Assembly (NCBI RefSeq): GCF_027988105.1
Contig: NZ_JAQJZJ010000003.1
Span: 1 to 64,000, forward strand
DNA: 64,000 nucleotides
Reading direction: 5' to 3'
Origin: Pseudomonas aestuarii
GTDB lineage: Bacteria; Pseudomonadota; Gammaproteobacteria; Pseudomonadales; Pseudomonadaceae
Part shown: positions 49,201 through 56,020 of the stretch, piece by piece
Numbering within the stretch: position 1 is the first letter of the stretch
How the letters are laid out: each line of letters starts with the position of its first letter
Notes under the pieces: generated by a model
The model's input: the letters and a program-made list of their open reading frames with translations, nothing else
The model's database searches: none
What the model was told of the DNA's origin: nothing
Position numbers and translations under genes: made by a program

Positions 49201-49467
49201 TCTTACGAATATCTCAAGCGGCTGCCCGTGGATTTCGTCAAGATCGATGGCAGTTTCGTCAGGGAGATCGAGCGCTCGCCAAGTGATCTGGCGATGGTCA
49301 AGTCGATCAATGAAATTGCTCATTTACTGGGCCGTAAAACGATTGCCGAGTACGTCGAAACCGTCAGTATCCGAGAGTGTCTGGCTGAGTTGGGCGTTGA
49401 TTACGTTCAAGGCTACGGCGTCGAGTACCCGCGCCCCTTGAGCGAGTGCCTCAAGGGTAGGCAGTGA
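46234..49467 (+). CDS. DUF1631 protein with degenerate GGDEF and EAL domains
   Basis: A 1077-residue cytoplasmic c-di-GMP-type regulator without obvious membrane segments. Residues about 1-640 are a DUF1631 region ending with GDWLVTQSGKCLQLVWANSITDHYILVDRQGR. Residues about 660-810 are a GGDEF domain, where the signature reads RIGGADF instead of GGDEF, so cyclase activity is doubtful. Residues about 830-1070 are an EAL domain with EVL in place of EAL; DDFGTG, VKIDG and IAEYVET remain, so phosphodiesterase activity or c-di-GMP binding is still possible. GGGAGGAGGG precedes ATG 46234. No direct operon partner is seen. Confidence 0.9.
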   Translation: MQTQQSPVMDALGQAVGTYLPHCLEGLIDATIHSLNEQRLLARSNKEAQGCEDFLRLCVSLRQRTIVETVKTIRALLPAGIIAQAQAPTDASQWQLVDDGEVEEMLEARRLVRQLREPLGVLEWRICAKLNTATGAQAKDRESPLSLEFMVRTLQVQLQLREQLPLVRELFYAAAAQVLAIDLKVYLEQVDKVFDRLKIEPLIDPVVLPVQERRRAPPSAPPDAPYRAIEHLRAVGAEAAEDENAAVEAVADASLLQAALAQMQRLTPPEHGWSPDTLLQELSAAGAVLSPRQSADAGVVAELFQHIELETTIASNIKPALRRLMVPVVQASMLDPAAFADSTHPVRATLDKVMRLCDFSEPPNKILEDRVQQLIDSIVADYSGDSSVFMRCDQELEQLLAVQQRAYSNNADRVRQYIRGRDVLDQARQHVGRELSKLFGLRAPQVLLDWLDIGWRELLVHELIRQGQESFEWLDDLAVLRQLNGWLQADANAWGYSASRVERAFETGPVLELLRKRMESFLPGQFRHTPVLKQLQEQLVGDQPIALVNLPSPVTAPPAPRYSPAQQRWRERVQQLTAGDWLVTQSGKCLQLVWANSITDHYILVDRQGREAGSLSSDELIARFASGWLGTSEPEPHGVGVIQKHLEDIVGNLYRDIAHARSHDELTGLLNRRSFETAIAQALASRETNAFIYGHIDQFGLLNSRLGHVAGDAYLKQIAELLVTQLPETAKLARIGGADFAVALTQPDDSLAGQLAERLRAATEANVFEWEGRSHTATMSVGIVLMSERHDVINLFRDLQTACATAKDLGRNCVHTYTEEIDGVHTGLMAIAGRVDDIIERGELSLRVQQIAPAGGLHDQLPHYEVLLVMENEVTLLDFITASERYNRMTKVDRWVLKRVFTELAQHPNFWTSSSGVSINLSGSSLNDDKLLHFIETLFEDYDVPPERIRFEITETAAVANLTKTADLVRYLQRLGCTFAIDDFGTGFSSYEYLKRLPVDFVKIDGSFVREIERSPSDLAMVKSINEIAHLLGRKTIAEYVETVSIRECLAELGVDYVQGYGVEYPRPLSECLKGRQ

Positions 49468-49516
49468 GCCCTTGGTGCATGAGTGGGCCGTTCATGCGCA
49501 GATGCCATTACCGCGT

Positions 49517-49702
49517 TCAATGCGGCTGACGATCGCCGGATTCGCACTCGGCGAGTTCACGCAACCAGAGCAGGCGCTGATGCAGTTGGGCGGCGAAGGT
49601 GCGCGCCGCCAGTTCTTCATGAAAGGTTACACCGCGCGGACCCACGCGTACTTGCCAGAGCGTGCGGCCCTGGCGTTGCAGGTTCTCGATTCGTACATCC
49701 AT
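49517..49702 (-). CDS. small hypothetical protein downstream of terC
   Basis: A possible 61-residue protein starting 11 bp after the terC stop on the same strand. It begins MDVRIENLQRQGRTLWQVRVG and has an amphipathic helix rich in Leu and Glu after EELAARTFAAQLHQRLLW. No domain is recognised. GAGG lies 9 bp before the ATG, a weak ribosome site. The composition looks like a real protein, but the frame is short and overlaps an opposite open frame, so the call is uncertain. Confidence 0.5.
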   Translation of the reverse strand: MDVRIENLQRQGRTLWQVRVGPRGVTFHEELAARTFAAQLHQRLLWLRELAECESGDRQPH

Positions 49703-49712
49703 CCAGCGTGCC

Positions 49713-50693
49713 TCATAGCAACTTGTTGCGAGTCTTCAATAGGGAAAGCAACACCCCGCTTGCCAGTAGGCAGAAGGTTACGCCAAGTGAGACCGCAGCG
49801 GGAATCTTACCCATGAACCCGTGCAGGAAAATCTTCCCGCCGATGAAGATCAGCACCAATGCCAACGCATATTTCAGGTAGATAAAGCGGTGCATCAGTG
49901 CGGCCAGGGCGAAGTACAGGGCGCGCAAGCCGAGGATCGCAAAGATGTTTGAGGTGTAGACGATAAACGGATCCTGGGTGATGGCGAATACCGCAGGCAC
50001 GCTGTCCACTGCGAAGACCAGGTCAGCCAGTTCGATCAGCACCAGTGCCAGCAGCAGTGGGGTGGCATAGCGCTGCAGTTGGCCGCTGGCCGGGTCACGC
50101 AGGCGCACGAAAAAGCGCCCACCATGCAGTTCATCGGTGACCCGGATGTGCCGGCGCAAGAATGTGAGCCCTGGGTTTTGCGCCAGGTCCGGGCGCTCCA
50201 CTTTACGGCCGAACAGCATCTTTATCCCGGTCAGCAGCAGAAAGGCGGCGAATACATAGAGAACCCAGTCGAACCGCTGCACCAGAACCGTACCCAGGCC
50301 AATCATGATCGCGCGCAGCGCGATGACGCCGAGGATGCCCCAGAACAACACCCGGTGCTGGTAGCGCCGCGGAATGCCGAAGAACCCGAGAATCATCGCC
50401 ATGACGAACACGTTGTCCATCGACAGCGATTGCTCGACCAGAAAGCCGGTGTAGAACTCCAGTGCCTTGCTCGCCCCGAGTTCTCCCCAGATCCAGCCGC
50501 CGAACAGCAGGCCCGCGCTGAAATAGCCGCTGTACAGCAGAAGACTCTCGCGCATTTCAATCTCGTGCTGATCGCGGTGGAGTACACCGAGGTCGAAGAC
50601 CAGCAGCGCCAGCACGCAGGCAATAAAAGCCAGCCAGAACCAGGTGGGGGTGCCAAGAAAGGGGTCGGTAAACAAAGCCTGCAGAGCGTTCAT
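49713..50693 (-). CDS. TerC family integral membrane protein
   Basis: A 326-residue inner-membrane protein of the TerC/Alx family with about nine membrane helices. Family features are FDLGVLHRD after the first helix, the motif SLSMDNVFVMAMI with the conserved Asp-Asn, and IELADLVFAVDSVPAVFAIT with a second Asp pair, both thought to handle metal ions. Members are linked to manganese export or metal-loading of secreted proteins. ATG 50693 gives MNALQALFTDPFLG, the usual start. Confidence 0.92.
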   Translation of the reverse strand: MNALQALFTDPFLGTPTWFWLAFIACVLALLVFDLGVLHRDQHEIEMRESLLLYSGYFSAGLLFGGWIWGELGASKALEFYTGFLVEQSLSMDNVFVMAMILGFFGIPRRYQHRVLFWGILGVIALRAIMIGLGTVLVQRFDWVLYVFAAFLLLTGIKMLFGRKVERPDLAQNPGLTFLRRHIRVTDELHGGRFFVRLRDPASGQLQRYATPLLLALVLIELADLVFAVDSVPAVFAITQDPFIVYTSNIFAILGLRALYFALAALMHRFIYLKYALALVLIFIGGKIFLHGFMGKIPAAVSLGVTFCLLASGVLLSLLKTRNKLL

Positions 50694-50864
50694 CAGTCGA
50701 CCCTGCTATCCGCCCGAGTTCAAACTCACTCAGTGACCTCGACATCACGCTGAGAGACTCAGCGTCAGAAGGACCCGCTAGTAAGGCTAGGGCCGAAATG
50801 TCTGCGGGGCAACTCCAGGGTGTGGCTGTTGGGCAGGGCGACGCTACCGCTCGCTACCCAGGCT

Positions 50865-52247
50865 TCAGTACACCCAGACTTCGACGCGGCGGTTCTTGAT
50901 CCGTCCCTCATCGGCGTTGTTGGCGGCCACCGGCAGCTCGGCGCCCAGCCCGACAATCTCGCGGAATATCACCCCGCGCCTGGCCAGTTCGCGGCGCACC
51001 GCCATGGCCCGTAGTTTTGACAGCAACTCGGCCCTGGCCGGGTCGGCCTTGGGGTCGCCAAAGCCTACCAGCACCACCTTGTGCTTCAGTTTGTCCTCGG
51101 TGCTCAGGTAGGCGATTAGTCGTTCCAGGTCGCGCAGGGCCTTGTTGTCCAGCGTGGCGCTGCCTTGCTGGAAGCGGAAGTTCACCGACAGGCGTTGCGC
51201 CTCACGGGCCAGGGTCTGATAGGCCTCGGGCATGGCGCTGTCAGGGGCGACCTGAATCGCTTGCACGGTCTGCGCGATAAACCCGTTTTGCGCGACGATG
51301 GCCTGACCGCGCGGGCTCTGGGCAAAACCGATCAGCGCCTTGGCCCAGGGATTGGCTACGTCCGGCAGGTTGTAGAGAAACAGCCGCCGCGATAATGGAT
51401 AGTCCTCGGTGGCGATCAGGGTCGCGCTGGGCAGCATGGCTTGCGACTCGCCGGCGGCGATGGCCACGGCCTTGGCCTGGCGAATATAAGGCAGGCCGAT
51501 AAAACCGATGCCGTCGGGGTCTTGGCTGACCGCGTCGGAGAGTGCATCGCTGGACTCGAAGCGCAGCGCGCTGGGCGCCAGGATCGTGCCATTGGCACTG
51601 AGTACCAGTTCCTTGAAGGTGTCATAGGTGCCCGAGTTGTCATCGCGCGCATACAGCTTGATCGGCCCACTGTGACTGCCAAGCTGTGCCCAGTCTTGCA
51701 ACTCGCCAGAGAATATCTGCGCCAGCTGTTCGATGCGCAATGCCCCGAGCGGGTTGCTCGGATGGAGAATGATTGCCAGACCGTCGATGGCGATGATCTG
51801 TTCGGCATCGCGGCTTTGCAGGTCGCCCAACGCCGCCAGGGCGCTGACCTCGCTGTCCTTGATCGGGCGGGAGGAGGCGGCCAGGTCGGCGCTTGCGTCT
51901 TGCAAGGCGGCGAAACCGGTGCTGGAGCCATGGGCGGCGACTTCGATGGTCACGCGGCGACCGTCGCTGCGGGTGCCGATGATCGTCTGTTCGTTGTCGA
52001 CGGTGCCGGCTTCGATGTGTATCGCTTTCAGCCCTTGTGCTTCGAGCAGGCCCCTGGCCAGCGCCGGGCCAAGGTTCGCGCCGATGGTGTTGGAACCCTG
52101 GATATGCAGGACGCTGCTGTTGTCAGCAGGACTCGGCAGGGCGGCGAATGCAGCCAAGGGCAGGGCATAGCAGATAAAACCGAGCAGCAGGAAGGCGCAG
52201 GTACTGCTCCAGGTTGGCTGTTCACAAGCAGGCAGGGCGCGCGGCAT
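50865..52247 (-). CDS. PstS-like phosphate-binding domain fused to an OmpA-like domain
   Basis: A 460-residue exported protein. A signal peptide covers about residues 1-36 (hydrophobic stretch ending AAFAA). Residues about 45-310 form a PstS-type binding domain: IQGSNTIGANLGPALARG, AHGSSTGFAAL, ASSRPIKDSE, YARDDNSGTYDTFKELV, and GIGFIGLPYI. Residues about 345-460 form an OmpA-like peptidoglycan-binding domain (NFRFQQGSATLDNKALRDLERL, VLVGFGDP, and the end NADEGRIKNRRVEVWVY with the conserved Arg pair). A PHO box lies upstream. No pstCAB or phoBR genes adjoin, so it probably acts as a wall-anchored phosphate binder or sensor rather than as part of a standard importer. Confidence 0.9.
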   Translation of the reverse strand: MPRALPACEQPTWSSTCAFLLLGFICYALPLAAFAALPSPADNSSVLHIQGSNTIGANLGPALARGLLEAQGLKAIHIEAGTVDNEQTIIGTRSDGRRVTIEVAAHGSSTGFAALQDASADLAASSRPIKDSEVSALAALGDLQSRDAEQIIAIDGLAIILHPSNPLGALRIEQLAQIFSGELQDWAQLGSHSGPIKLYARDDNSGTYDTFKELVLSANGTILAPSALRFESSDALSDAVSQDPDGIGFIGLPYIRQAKAVAIAAGESQAMLPSATLIATEDYPLSRRLFLYNLPDVANPWAKALIGFAQSPRGQAIVAQNGFIAQTVQAIQVAPDSAMPEAYQTLAREAQRLSVNFRFQQGSATLDNKALRDLERLIAYLSTEDKLKHKVVLVGFGDPKADPARAELLSKLRAMAVRRELARRGVIFREIVGLGAELPVAANNADEGRIKNRRVEVWVY

Positions 52248-52301
52248 GCGGTAGACACCTTATAAAGGCAATTGAAGGTGTCGCGACGATAAGACAAAAA
52301 G

Positions 52302-52319
52302 ATGACCGTAAGATGACAG
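52302..52319 (-). promoter_or_regulatory. PHO box upstream of the PstS-OmpA gene
   Basis: On the minus strand the sequence reads CTGTCATCTTACGGTCAT, that is CTGTCAT, four bases, CGGTCAT. It matches the PhoB consensus (two CTGTCAT repeats with a 4-bp spacer) at thirteen of fourteen conserved positions. It ends 55 bp before the start codon at 52247, with TTATCG as a possible -10 about 10 bp further on. Confidence 0.8.
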
Positions 52320-52527
52320 CGGGGTGTTGGCCTGGCCGCTCTAGCGCGGGTGCGTATGGCGATCCGGGCGGCGATTCGTTCGCAACGAAGGGGCCGCCAG
52401 TCGTAGTGTGTGGGGCCGCGCTGATCGCCGGCGCCCTGCCTGCGACGAGTGTGTGGATCGCGGATTGCTCAGGCAATGGGGCAGAGCTCAGGACGCCATG
52501 GCCATGGAGGCGGCGCAGCTGGCGAGC

Positions 52528-52547
52528 AGCTCAGCTCAGCTCAGCTC
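52528..52547. repeat. four tandem AGCTC units at the xthA stop
   Basis: Four perfect AGCTC repeats cover 52528-52547 and include the xthA stop codon. They are too few to be a clear phase-variation tract. Confidence 0.6.
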
Positions 52548-53348
52548 CAGCCAGATCGGGGCATGGTCCGAGGGTTTCTCCATGCCGCGCAGTTCGTAAT
52601 CGATTCCGGCGTCCTTGATACGCGCTTGCAAGGACTGCGAGGCCAGGATGACATCAATGCGCAGGCCGCGTTTGGGCTCATCTTCGAAACCGCGACTGCG
52701 ATAGTCGAACCAGCTGAATCGATCGTTCACCGTAGGGTTGAGGTGGCGGAAACTGTCGACCAGTCCCCAGTTCTTCAGGCCGGCCAGCCACTCGCGTTCT
52801 TCCGGCAGAAAGCTGCATTTACCGGTTCTGAGCCAGCGCTTGCGGTTTTCTTCGCCAATGCCGATGTCGCAATCTTCAGGCGAGATATTGATATCGCCCA
52901 TTACCACCAGGGCTTGCTCTGGCTGGAACTGGCTGAGCAGGAGCTGCTGCAGGTCGGCGTAAAAGCGTTGTTTGGCGGGAAACTTGGTCGGGTGGGCGCG
53001 GTTTTCGCCTTGCGGGAAATAGCCGTTCATTACGGTGATCGGGTTGCCCTGGGCGTCGGCGAAGGTGCCATAGATAAAGCGCCGCTGGCTGTCCTCGCCA
53101 TCGTCGGGGAAGCCCTTGTGTAGCGCCAGGGGCTCCTGGCGCGAAAGGAGGGCGACCCCGTAATGGCCTTTCTGGCCGTGGTAGTGCACGTGATAGCCGA
53201 GTTGGCGAATGTCCGCCTCGGGGAATTGCTCATCAGAGACTTTGGTTTCCTGCAAGCCGATCACGTCCGGCTGGTGTTTCTCGATCAAGGCTGCCAATTG
53301 ATGTGGGCGCGCACGCAGGCCATTGATATTGAAGGAGACGATCTTCAT
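52536..53348 (-). CDS. xthA: exodeoxyribonuclease III
   Basis: A 270-residue exonuclease III/AP endonuclease for base-excision repair. Family motifs are [10 protein letters not shown] at the start, [14 protein letters not shown] with the metal-binding Glu, the active-site region [24 protein letters not shown] with the Asp-Asn pair, and [10 protein letters not shown] at the C-terminus with the catalytic Asp-His. ATG 53348 is the normal start. It faces away from the GNAT gene at 53493. Confidence 0.94.
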   Translation of the reverse strand: MKIVSFNINGLRARPHQLAALIEKHQPDVIGLQETKVSDEQFPEADIRQLGYHVHYHGQKGHYGVALLSRQEPLALHKGFPDDGEDSQRRFIYGTFADAQGNPITVMNGYFPQGENRAHPTKFPAKQRFYADLQQLLLSQFQPEQALVVMGDINISPEDCDIGIGEENRKRWLRTGKCSFLPEEREWLAGLKNWGLVDSFRHLNPTVNDRFSWFDYRSRGFEDEPKRGLRIDVILASQSLQARIKDAGIDYELRGMEKPSDHAPIWLELS

Positions 53349-53492
53349 GGGCGGCAAATCCTGGGGTCGGTGTAGCAAAGTTGCGATGCTAGCCGATCCG
53401 GCAACCGTGCGGCCAGTTCTGGCTGTCGCTGGGTTGCAGTGCTAGGGTGGCTACAGGCCAAGTAGATCAAGAAAAGTCAGAGGTCGCATCCT

Positions 53493-54134
53493 ATGCCGAA
53501 CAGCCCTGCCGAAGTCCGTATGCTCGATAGCGGTTATGCCCGTGAAGCGCGCTCGCTGCTGTACCACGCCTATCGCCATGAGCCGACCTTTTCCTACCTG
53601 TTCGAAGCCGAACGCCCCGGATATGACCAGCGCGTGCGCGCCACTGTCCGCGAGTTGGTGCAGCAGCATTTCAGCGAGGACCTGCCGGCAATTGGCTTGC
53701 TGATCGACGACCGCCTTATTGGCATGGCGTTGATCGCACCCCCGCAGCGCCGCCTGGATATCACCGAGAGCTGGAACTGGCGCATGCGCATGCTGCTGAC
53801 CACCGGTTTTCGCTGTACCAAACGCTATCTGGCCTACCACGATGCCATTCTGGCCTGCCTGCCGCCAGGGCCATACCATGTGTTGCCATTGCTCGGCGTG
53901 CACCCCGAGTTCCAGGGCAAGCACCTCGGCGAGCAGTTGCTCGAAGCGCTGCACAGCTGGTGTGCCGAGGATGCAGGTTCGCTCGGGGTGGTGATCGATA
54001 CTGGCAACCCGCACTACCTGGACTTCTACAAGCGCAATGGTTACGAACAAATCGGTGAAGTGGCGGTAGGCCCCATCATCGAGCACGTATTCTTCCATCC
54101 CAACCCGCAGCAGGCCGTCAAAGCCAGCGCTTGA
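53493..54134 (+). CDS. GNAT-family N-acetyltransferase
   Basis: A 213-residue GNAT acetyltransferase. The acetyl-CoA-binding motif A is seen in LLGVHPEFQGKHLGEQLLEAL, followed by the beta-strand VVIDTGNPHYLDFYKRNGYEQIGE, a classic GNAT tail. The N-terminal half includes a RDLL-type segment (REARSLLYHAYRHEPTFSYLFE). The substrate is unknown. It stands between xthA and tamA without clear operon ties. Confidence 0.88.
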   Translation: MPNSPAEVRMLDSGYAREARSLLYHAYRHEPTFSYLFEAERPGYDQRVRATVRELVQQHFSEDLPAIGLLIDDRLIGMALIAPPQRRLDITESWNWRMRMLLTTGFRCTKRYLAYHDAILACLPPGPYHVLPLLGVHPEFQGKHLGEQLLEALHSWCAEDAGSLGVVIDTGNPHYLDFYKRNGYEQIGEVAVGPIIEHVFFHPNPQQAVKASA

Positions 54135-54292
54135 CGGCGCGCAGTTCAGCAGAGGCTCGCGTTGCCGGAAACGGATCGCAATCCGCGCCTCTCTGCGCTG
54201 TTCAATGGCAGAAATAACCAGTAACGGCCTACTCGGCGCGAATACCGCCGTGCGCTCTGGCATGCCGCTTGGCACGTGCTAGCATCGCATAC

Positions 54293-56020
54293 ATGAGAAC
54301 GGTTCCTAGATTTTTTGCCGGATTGGCGCTACTTCTGCTGAGTTCGTCGGTGCTGGCCGAGGCGCGTCTGCTGGTCAGGGTGCAACCGGCCAATGCCGCA
54401 CTCAAGGCGAACGTGGAAGGCTATATCGGCAGCCTGGGCGAGCGTGATCTCGACGCCTTGCAGCGTTTTCGCCGGGTGGCCGAGGCGCAGGCGCAGAAGG
54501 CGGCGCAGGCCCTGGGGTACTATCAGGCGCAGATCAGCAGCGAGGTCAGTGAAGGCGAGCCGTTGCGCCTGACCATCCGCATCACCCCCGGCGAACCGGT
54601 AAGGTTGCGTGAGGTGACCCTGCGTATCGACGGGCCGGCCAAGCAGCTGCGCGAATTTCGCCAGCCCAGTGGCCAAGGCCTCAAAGCCGGCGCAGTCCTC
54701 AATCATGGCCGTTACGACGCCGCCAAGCGGCAGATCCAGAACCAGGCCTCGCGCTATGGTTTTTTCGCGGGGCACTTCAGCCGTCATCGCCTGGCTATCG
54801 ACCCGCGTGCCGGGGTTGCCGACATCGAACTGGTCTACGACAGTGGCCCGCGCTACCAGTTGGGACCCGTGAGTTTCGAGGGTGACGCGCCGTTCGAAGA
54901 GCAACTACTCAAACGCATGGTGCCGTTTGCCGTCGGCGCGCCCTATGACTCCGAGCTGATCGCCGAGCTCTATCAGGCGCTGCGTTCCAGTGGTTATTTC
55001 GAGTCGGTGAGCGTCGATGCCAATCCGAGTGCCGCCGAGCAACAGCGGATTCCGGTGATTGTTCAGTTGCAAACACGCAAGCCCCGCAGCATGGGGTTGG
55101 GGCTGGGGTTTTCGACCGATGTCGGCCCGCGTGGTCGGGCCACCTGGACCCGCCATTGGGTCAACCCGCAGGGCCACAGCTACGGCGCCGAGATGGAGTT
55201 GTCGGCGCCGCGGCAGAACGTCGGGCTGTGGTACGACGTACCCGGCGACCCGCCGCTGACTGACAAGCTGCGTTACGCCGGTGGCTATCAGTCTCAGGAA
55301 CTGGCCGACAACGACAGTCTCAGCCGCCTGCTGACCCTGGGGCCGGAGTGGCACAGCACGCTGGACAGTGGCTGGCAGCGGGTCATCTCGCTGAAGTGGC
55401 AGCATGAGCAATACCAGCTCGGCGATGATGCCGGGCTGAGCACCTTGCTGATGCCCGGCATCAGCTATGCGTACCAGCACAGCGACAATCAGGTCGATCC
55501 GCATCATGGCTATCGCCTGCAATTCGATCTGTCGGCGGCCAAACGCGGCCTACTCTCTGATGCCGACGTGCTGCACGGCAATGTTCTGCTCAAAGGCTTG
55601 ACCACCCTGGCGCAAAAGCATCGTTTGCTCGGACGGGTGCAGTTCGGTGGAACCGAATCCGGCGGGTTCTCCGCAGTGCCGCCGTCGCTGCGGTTCTTCG
55701 CTGGCGGCGATCAGAGCGTGCGCGGTTACGACTACCAGAGCCTGTCACCGGAAAACGCCCAGGGCGATAAAATTGGTGGCCGCTACCTGTTCGCCGCTAG
55801 CGCGGAGTACCAATACAGCCTGGCCGAGCGTTGGCGCGTGGCGACCTTTGTCGACCAGGGCAACAGCTTCAACTCGCTGAATTTTCCTTCCTTGAAAAGC
55901 GCCGTCGGCATTGGCCTGCGTTGGGTCTCGCCGGTCGGCCCCTTGCGTCTCGACCTGGCGCATCCGCTGGATGATCCGGGCGGGGTGCGGGTGCATTTCT
56001 CCATGGGGCCGGAGCTGTGA
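54293..56020 (+). CDS. tamA: translocation and assembly module subunit TamA
   Basis: A 575-residue outer-membrane Omp85-family protein. ATG 54293 gives the signal peptide MRTVPRFFAGLALLLLSSSVLA; the upstream frame is not needed. POTRA domains occupy about residues 25-260 (GEPVRLREVTLRIDGP, YDSELIAELYQALRSSGYFESVSVD). A 16-strand barrel follows, with the Omp85 motif FFAGGDQSVRGYDYQSLSP and a C-terminal strand GVRVHFSMGPEL. With TamB it inserts outer-membrane proteins and may move lipids. The stop overlaps the tamB start. Confidence 0.95.
   Translation: MRTVPRFFAGLALLLLSSSVLAEARLLVRVQPANAALKANVEGYIGSLGERDLDALQRFRRVAEAQAQKAAQALGYYQAQISSEVSEGEPLRLTIRITPGEPVRLREVTLRIDGPAKQLREFRQPSGQGLKAGAVLNHGRYDAAKRQIQNQASRYGFFAGHFSRHRLAIDPRAGVADIELVYDSGPRYQLGPVSFEGDAPFEEQLLKRMVPFAVGAPYDSELIAELYQALRSSGYFESVSVDANPSAAEQQRIPVIVQLQTRKPRSMGLGLGFSTDVGPRGRATWTRHWVNPQGHSYGAEMELSAPRQNVGLWYDVPGDPPLTDKLRYAGGYQSQELADNDSLSRLLTLGPEWHSTLDSGWQRVISLKWQHEQYQLGDDAGLSTLLMPGISYAYQHSDNQVDPHHGYRLQFDLSAAKRGLLSDADVLHGNVLLKGLTTLAQKHRLLGRVQFGGTESGGFSAVPPSLRFFAGGDQSVRGYDYQSLSPENAQGDKIGGRYLFAASAEYQYSLAERWRVATFVDQGNSFNSLNFPSLKSAVGIGLRWVSPVGPLRLDLAHPLDDPGGVRVHFSMGPEL

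Noticed and set aside
52528..52547. AGCTC tandem repeat as a phase-variation tract
   Set aside because: Only four units, located at and beyond the xthA stop codon, where slippage would hardly change the protein.
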